From positions 70,637,093-70,701,092 of the forward strand of contig OX344763.1 in assembly GCA_947034895.1 (NCBI GenBank): DNA of 64,000 bases, read 5' to 3'. The notes under the pieces are model-generated. The model ran no database searches. It was not told the DNA's origin and saw only the letters and a list, made by a program, of their open reading frames with translations. Position 1 is the stretch's first letter. Every line of letters starts with the position of its first letter. The position numbers and the translations under genes were made by a program. Source of the DNA: Rhytidiadelphus loreus (lineage: Eukaryota > Streptophyta > Bryopsida > Hypnales > Hylocomiaceae). Below, in pieces: positions 59,000-64,000 of the stretch.

Positions 59000-60460
59000 A
59001 ATACAAAGACCAAATGAGTGAAGGGGTTCAAAAGTAGAAAATAGAAAGGCACAAGATTGTCTTTTAAATGGAATTAAGAAAGATAGGAATTTAGTATTGT
59101 CATTAATTGTTAAAATTTAGTATTGTCAGTAGCTCTAAATTTTGTGTATCTAAAATAGCTGTCCAAATCTCTCTTAAGATAGATTACTCTTGAAAAAACC
59201 AATTAAGCTTACCTAACTCATAAAAGACAATAATTCAAAATTCAAAAAACATGTCAATCTTTCAAAGATAGTTAGATAGGGGACATATTTAGATTGTTGT
59301 TAGATTGTAGACCAAATCCCTTACTACCATTTCAAAAGATCTGAAACATATTTCCACTCTCCCATTTATGTCACGCAGTCATTGCATTGATTGTATAAAA
59401 AAATGAACAGATAGATATGATTTGGAAAATAGGGTTTGGGCAAACTTTAGGATGATCAATTAATATAGTGAGTTCTAAATTATCTTCTAGCAATGATAGT
59501 GAAAAAAATATGGATTAGATTGAATTTTAGAACTCCTCTATCGTCAACAACATTATCACTATATAAGTAATACCTTTGCTTATACTAAACTCTACTTTCT
59601 TTAGAGACATACCACAATATGTAGCATTAGTCTCATACTTGCCGCAAAAAGGATATACAAGGGTAGTTTTAGATTTACGAAAAGGAAGAGGAAGAAGACA
59701 AGGAAACTTCTATTTTCTTCATAGAAGGAGTTGCAACAGTCTCGAAAGAGAACACTCTATTTCATCAAAGAACAAAGATTCCCTACTAGAATGCACATGC
59801 AACATTCAAGAAAACAAAGATAGCAAAGTGAAGAACATAAATGAAGTGAGTCTTCAGAAGTTGCAATTGATTGAGGAAGAGACTAAGATTGTATAGCCCA
59901 AGAGTAACATTGAACTCTTTTGTAAATAAATCTATTCAAGTGTAACCATTGCATTTTTTGTTGTAGCTATTGATTCTTCAAATTAGAACCAATCCATTAT
60001 GAATAAGGATTTAAGAATGTACTATTCGTATACATTTGCAAACAATGTTTCAACACCATAGTTCATTAACCAAGGATCTATAGTAATGAATTTTGAAGTT
60101 GAAATGCCATGTATATTTGAAGGTAGGTTGTTTGTTTTGTTTTGTTTGTTGATACATTGACATCTAAAAAACCATAGGGCTTCTAACACCATTCTTAGTA
60201 TCATTAGAAAGCTCTCCGCACAAAGGTATTTAAACCTACAATGTGAAAGTTTTTTAATTTCAAATTTTGCATGAATTAAAAAATTAATTTTCATTTTTAC
60301 TAATTGGGTTCTAAAATTGGTGACCTCTTCAAATGGACACTATTTGTACTTTTCACGTACACTTAAAAAGCATCATATACACATAGTATACATTTGAGGA
60401 ATTGGGAGATTTTAGAATTAGAATGCATTTAGAACCTCCTACCTTACTTGAAGTGGTGAC
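59000..60460. other. AT-rich sequence with one weak ORF
   Basis: A plus-strand frame at 59576-59896 (GRGRRQGNFYFLHRRSCNSL, then Lys/Glu-rich) has no recognisable family. The rest lacks coding signal or repeats. Confidence 0.25.
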
Positions 60461-60570
60461 CTAGAGGTGACTGGATCCTATAGTCACTAGGTGCCCACTA
60501 TTGGGCAAATGGTCACTGGATCTAATAGTGACTTGAGCAAATAGTAACTAGGTGCCCACCATTTGGCTTT
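60460..60570. repeat. Short tandem repeat, two units of about 60 bp
   Basis: The phrases GTCACTGGATC, ATAGTGACT and ACTAGGTGCCCACCA recur with small changes. The units are degenerate and non-coding. Confidence 0.55.
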
Positions 60571-60789
60571 ATGCCTCAAACCTTTGGTTTCTTGCGTCTA
60601 GCACTTATAGTTTGTCACTTTGAGATCTCTTGGATGTTAAATGCATTAGTTGTTGATAGTTGTTTGTAAGTAATGAACCTCACGGCTACACTTGCTTGTT
60701 GATCTTCTTCCTTTATTCATTTGCAGCTTCAATGATTAGTGAGCTAGGGTTGAGGTATTTTTGTTGTTTTGTTTTAGGAAGCGATTGCC

Positions 60790-61092
60790 ATGGGGTGGAG
60801 ACCTGCCATGCGAAGTGTTGGCACAACAAGACAAAAAAGTGACGGTAATGGGAGTGAAAGCAAAGAGAGGGATCGGGAGGAAGAAATAAGTACCCACATT
60901 GCATCGAATCCAACAATTGTTGATACCAAGGTAGATTTTCTGGGAATCTCATTTTCATTTAGTCCAAAAGATTTTAGGGAGCTATTGGCAAGGAAATATA
61001 TCCTAGATCCTTGTAGTCATGATGCTATTGTGTGCAAATACAATCTTTTTTTGATTAATTCAAGTCTGCACAATGACCCTTTTGACGCCTAA
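60790..61092 (+). other. Possible first exon of an unknown gene
   Basis: A polypyrimidine tract and TTTTAG precede GCCATGGGGTGGAG, a favourable start context. The frame reads MGWRPAMRSVGTTRQKSDG, then an Arg/Glu-rich part up to a possible donor (AAGGTAGAT near 60928). Without the donor it runs to 61092. No family is recognised. Confidence 0.3.
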
Positions 61093-61316
61093 TGTACACC
61101 CAGACCCTTATTGTCTTGATGTCTAGCTTCTAGAGTTGTCCTTTAGTCACCCAATGTTTTTACAAAAGAAGATTCATCGATTTAGGGTTGACTTTGAGAA
61201 TGTGTATATAGAAATTATTTGGATCACTCTGAATCAAATCAAAGCATCCTATCAATGCCGAATCTGGGCTTTGATCCTTCCTATCTTGAAGTTCAACTTT
61301 CTTTTAAAATTTTCAA

Positions 61317-61800
61317 GCATCAATTGTTGATGTTGAAGGTCATTAAAAGTATTTAAAAATTCATTTTTATCATCTAAGGCCACATGAAATCTCCCTCTCA
61401 ACGCTGAAACTTGAAACTTAAACCATAAACTAGACCCTCTCTAGACACTAGTATTAGAATTTTTTTTAAATGAAGCATCAATTACTGATGTTGAAGGTCA
61501 TTAAGAGTATTTAAAATTTTATTTTTATCAGCTAAGGCCACATGAAATCTCCCTCTCAATGTCAAACCTTGAACCTTGAACCATGAACTAGACCCTCTCT
61601 GGACACTAGTATTGAAATTTAAAAAAAAATTGAAGCATCAATTGCTAATGTTGAATGTCATCAAGAGTGTCTGAAATTTATTTTTGATCAATTAAGGCTA
61701 AGTGAAATCTCCTTATCCGTGCCAAACCTTGAATTAGACCTTCTCTGTCTTGAGGTCAAGCCCTTGGAGCTAGACACTTAGATTGCAATTTTTTTTAAAT
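61317..61800. repeat. Tandem repeat, three units of about 160 bp
   Basis: Three consecutive units start near 61317, 61474 and 61633. They share AGCATCAATT, GATGTTGAAGGTCATTAA, CTAAGGCCACATGAAATCTC and TAGACCCTCTCTGGACACTA. Units one and two are the most alike; the third is diverged. More degenerate relatives flank the array (about 61090-61310 and 61870-62030). Confidence 0.8.
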
Positions 61801-62364
61801 TAGAAGATTCATCAATTTTAATATTAATGCAAGAATGCCAATACAAACATTAATTTTGATCAATTTGAATTGAATCATAGGACCTTCTTGGCACCAAATG
61901 TGCACCTAGATTCTTGTTGTCTTCATGTCCAACTCTTCGAACTTGACTCTAATCATGCAAATTATTTCAAATTAGAAGACTAAGCATAGATTATATAAAT
62001 GTGAGAATGTGATTATGAATATTAATTTTGATCTAGTGAAATGGAAAGAGGCTTCTTCATGTTTATTGTGGCCATTGGAAGATCTCCTCATGAAGTCTTT
62101 TTTTTATAACATTTAGATGATAACTTCTTGAAACAATTTATTCTTAAAGGCCAATGAAGCAGATTAGTGATCAATATGATTGTTCACTGTAGAAACAAAT
62201 AATGCACCTATTGGTCCAATAAACCAAGTTAGAGGATTTTGTTGTTTCACTTTGCAAGGTAAATTTCAATTTAGATCAACAGAACTCTCTTGGGAGGCCC
62301 CTCTTGGTGCCAAGGGTATTCCTTGGTACTCCGGTTTAGAAATTTAGGTTTGGGATCCTTAATC

Positions 62365-62627
62365 TTAAAAGGCCTTATTCGTTATATTTGGACAAATGGT
62401 AGTCTCAATTTTATCCTCGAGTCGAAGATAAACTGTCATAACTATTCAATTCTAAGACTATTTGGAAATTTGAGACTTTAAAATATTACTATGTATAAAA
62501 ACCTTTCACTACCAAAAGGTTGCAGTCTCAACTTATCCTCGACTCGAGGATAACTCCATAAAATTGTTTTAGGGCAAAAGTCTCAAAATCTGTCGATTGT
62601 CCAATTATAATGAATAAGGCCTTTTAA
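62365..62627. mobile_element. MITE, 263 bp, TIR TTAAAAGGCCTTATTC
   Basis: The left end TTAAAAGGCCTTATTCGTTA is matched by the complement of the right end GAATAAGGCCTTTTAA, and similarity continues for about 30 bases through TTTGGACAA / TTGTCCAA. An inner inverted pair around ATCCTCGA strengthens the fold. It is non-coding, and the TSD is unclear. Confidence 0.7.
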
Positions 62628-63189
62628 TTGTAATTGTTTTATTGAAAAGTCACAATTCTTTCATGTCGATCTAGTATAGTTGAAATATGTTTTGATTATC
62701 CAATGTGGACTATTGGGACCCTCTCAGCGATGAAGGGATCCTTGGCCCTAATAACATTTGGATTTTCAGCTCTTGGAGTTAGAACTAAAGCGGATTTGAT
62801 TTCTTAAAAATGGTCATGCTTTGTTGATATTGCACTTGACTTAATTCAGAGAGAAATCTTCTTCATTAGTCAAACTATGCGGTGTGGTAGCTCTTAGCAC
62901 CGAGAGGTAGCTAGGCCCCTTAGGTCTTGATTACAATTACGAAAGAAGTATTATGTCAATAATTCTAATTTATTTTCTTTTGTTTCCAAAGAAAGGAATC
63001 CAAAATTAGAATTTTGATATCATCATTTGATTCTTATAAAGTGTAAGATCAACTTTTTTAAGTTGTTCATCCTCTCTTGTTGTTGAGGTGAAAGTAGAAT
63101 CTAGCTTCTTTGATCTTTAGTATTATAAGTCACTAGGATTTCACTCAAAAGAACTTTGCATTCTCCTTCCTTTGGTGTCAAGGGTATTG

Positions 63190-63640
63190 GCCAAGCATCT
63201 CATTTTTGTCTCATTTGATTTAGTTTGACAAATTTAGATCAATTGTAAGTGTTCATTTCTTTCCCTCAAGGCCGAGGGGTAGTGTTAGGTATCTTAATTT
63301 GATCTCAAATTTCAAAATTTCAAAGGATTTAGATCAATCGTAGATGATCCATCCCCTCCCATAGTTGTCGAGAAGTGAATCGAGGTGTCTCACATTAATT
63401 TCAAATTCAAAGAGTTCGAAGGAATCAAGGCAACCCTATGTATCCATTCCCCTACCCTTAGGGCCTAGTGGAAAGTCCATGATTCTCAATGTGATTCTAT
63501 TTCTTAAATAGTTGAAGAATTTAAGTCAATCCTATAAGATCAATCCCCTTCCCTCGAGACTGAGGCTGGGATTAATTCTAGGCTTGTTATTTTGATCTCA
63601 ATTTAAATAATCTTGAAGGATTTTAGTTAGCTTGAGGTTT
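63190..63640. repeat. Degenerate tandem repeat, about 100-bp period, four or more units
   Basis: Units contain a T/A-rich start, GGATTTAGATCAATC-like text, a C-rich block (ATCCATCCCCTCCC; TCAATCCCCTTCCCTCGAG), and end TTTGATCTCAA. Starts fall near 63200, 63308, 63403 and 63509. Looser relatives extend leftward to about 62700. Confidence 0.65.
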
Positions 63641-64000
63641 CTTATTACTAAAACACAAATCTATTGTGTCCATATTTGAAAGCATAGATGTACATTTTCT
63701 GAATCTATATTATTAGATTCTTTGAACATTAGATCAAGCCCTTATTGTACAAAACTTGTATAAGTAGCATTGTGTTTATTTTATTCTCATTCAAATATTG
63801 AGATATTTTTCTGGAACTAATCTTTGTATAGGAGGTTGTTCTTGTATCACATCCTCACAAGTTCCATGCCATTGTGCAGACTAATATTGGTTGAGATGAA
63901 GATGAGCATGGGAGTAGATTTGATGAAAACGTGGAGGAGACAAAAGATGACATTGTCACTAAAGATGCATTTAGAAGAGTTCAAAAAGTGAATTCAGTTG
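63641..64000. other. Right edge, possible partial exon
   Basis: The last about 120 bases hold an open plus-strand frame reading DEDEHGSRFDENVEETKDDI that runs off the window. A CAG acceptor precedes it at about 63879, but a TGA lies between them in that frame. The composition is acidic and Ty1/copia-like linkers look similar; no call is possible. Confidence 0.2.

Noticed and set aside
1..64000. CRISPR arrays, rRNA, bacterial operons, riboswitches
   Set aside because: No regular spacer arrays, ribosome-binding sites or rRNA sequence are visible. Intron-split genes and plant transposons show a eukaryotic nuclear origin.

Overview
The window looks like intergenic DNA from a land-plant nuclear genome, built almost entirely of transposons nested inside one another. 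The lineage cannot be fixed from sequence alone. The plant call rests on CACTA (En/Spm) transposases with the TNP2, DUF4218 and DUF4216 parts, a plant Transposase_24 (Ptta/En/Spm) domain, a B3 DNA-binding domain, long solo-LTR-like elements, MITEs and a tRNA-headed SINE. Coding parts are short, AT-rich, intron-split and mostly broken. I see no rRNA, functional tRNA, CRISPR array or ordinary housekeeping gene.

Layout. 1-5.8 kb: two tandem copies of a unit carrying a degenerate FCP1-like (NIF/HAD) domain plus a downstream exon of unknown function; copy 2 is split by two TIR elements. 5.9-12.3 kb: minus-strand TNP2 transposase pseudogene of an old CACTA element, split in its reading frame by a 1.6-kb non-autonomous CACTA element (6392-8024) that itself holds two fold-back elements and a SINE. 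13.9-22.9 kb: probable plus-strand second gene of the old element, with a Transposase_24 part followed by a long Ser/Pro-rich region and an FCP1-like C-terminus, interrupted by LTR-like element A (15256-18941). 22942-53152: a 30.2-kb CACTA element with matching CACTAGTAG ends and a TCA target duplication. It holds a minus-strand TNP2 gene, a divergent plus-strand multi-exon gene with Arg/Ser-rich exons, a small minus-strand B3-domain gene with no visible break, and a nested MITE. 53923-57692: LTR-like element B, an inverted relative of element A. 57.7-58.7 kb: a last exon and a possible right end of the old CACTA element. 58.7-64 kb: weak ORFs, degenerate tandem repeats and one MITE.

Order of events (inference): an old CACTA element was the substrate. 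Element A, the 30-kb CACTA element, element B and the 1.6-kb CACTA derivative inserted into it later. The small derivative shares ends and subterminal motifs with the 30-kb element, so the latter's family could once have mobilised it. Both transposase genes of the 30-kb element carry nonsense codons, several of the CGA-to-TGA or CAG-to-TAG type, which suggests methylated, silenced DNA. The B3 gene inside is still open. The most unusual themes are the repeated association of catalytically degenerate FCP1-like domains with CACTA-type DNA, and a pair of about 3.7-kb LTR-like units that encode a protein of about 620 residues upstream of a TATA box.
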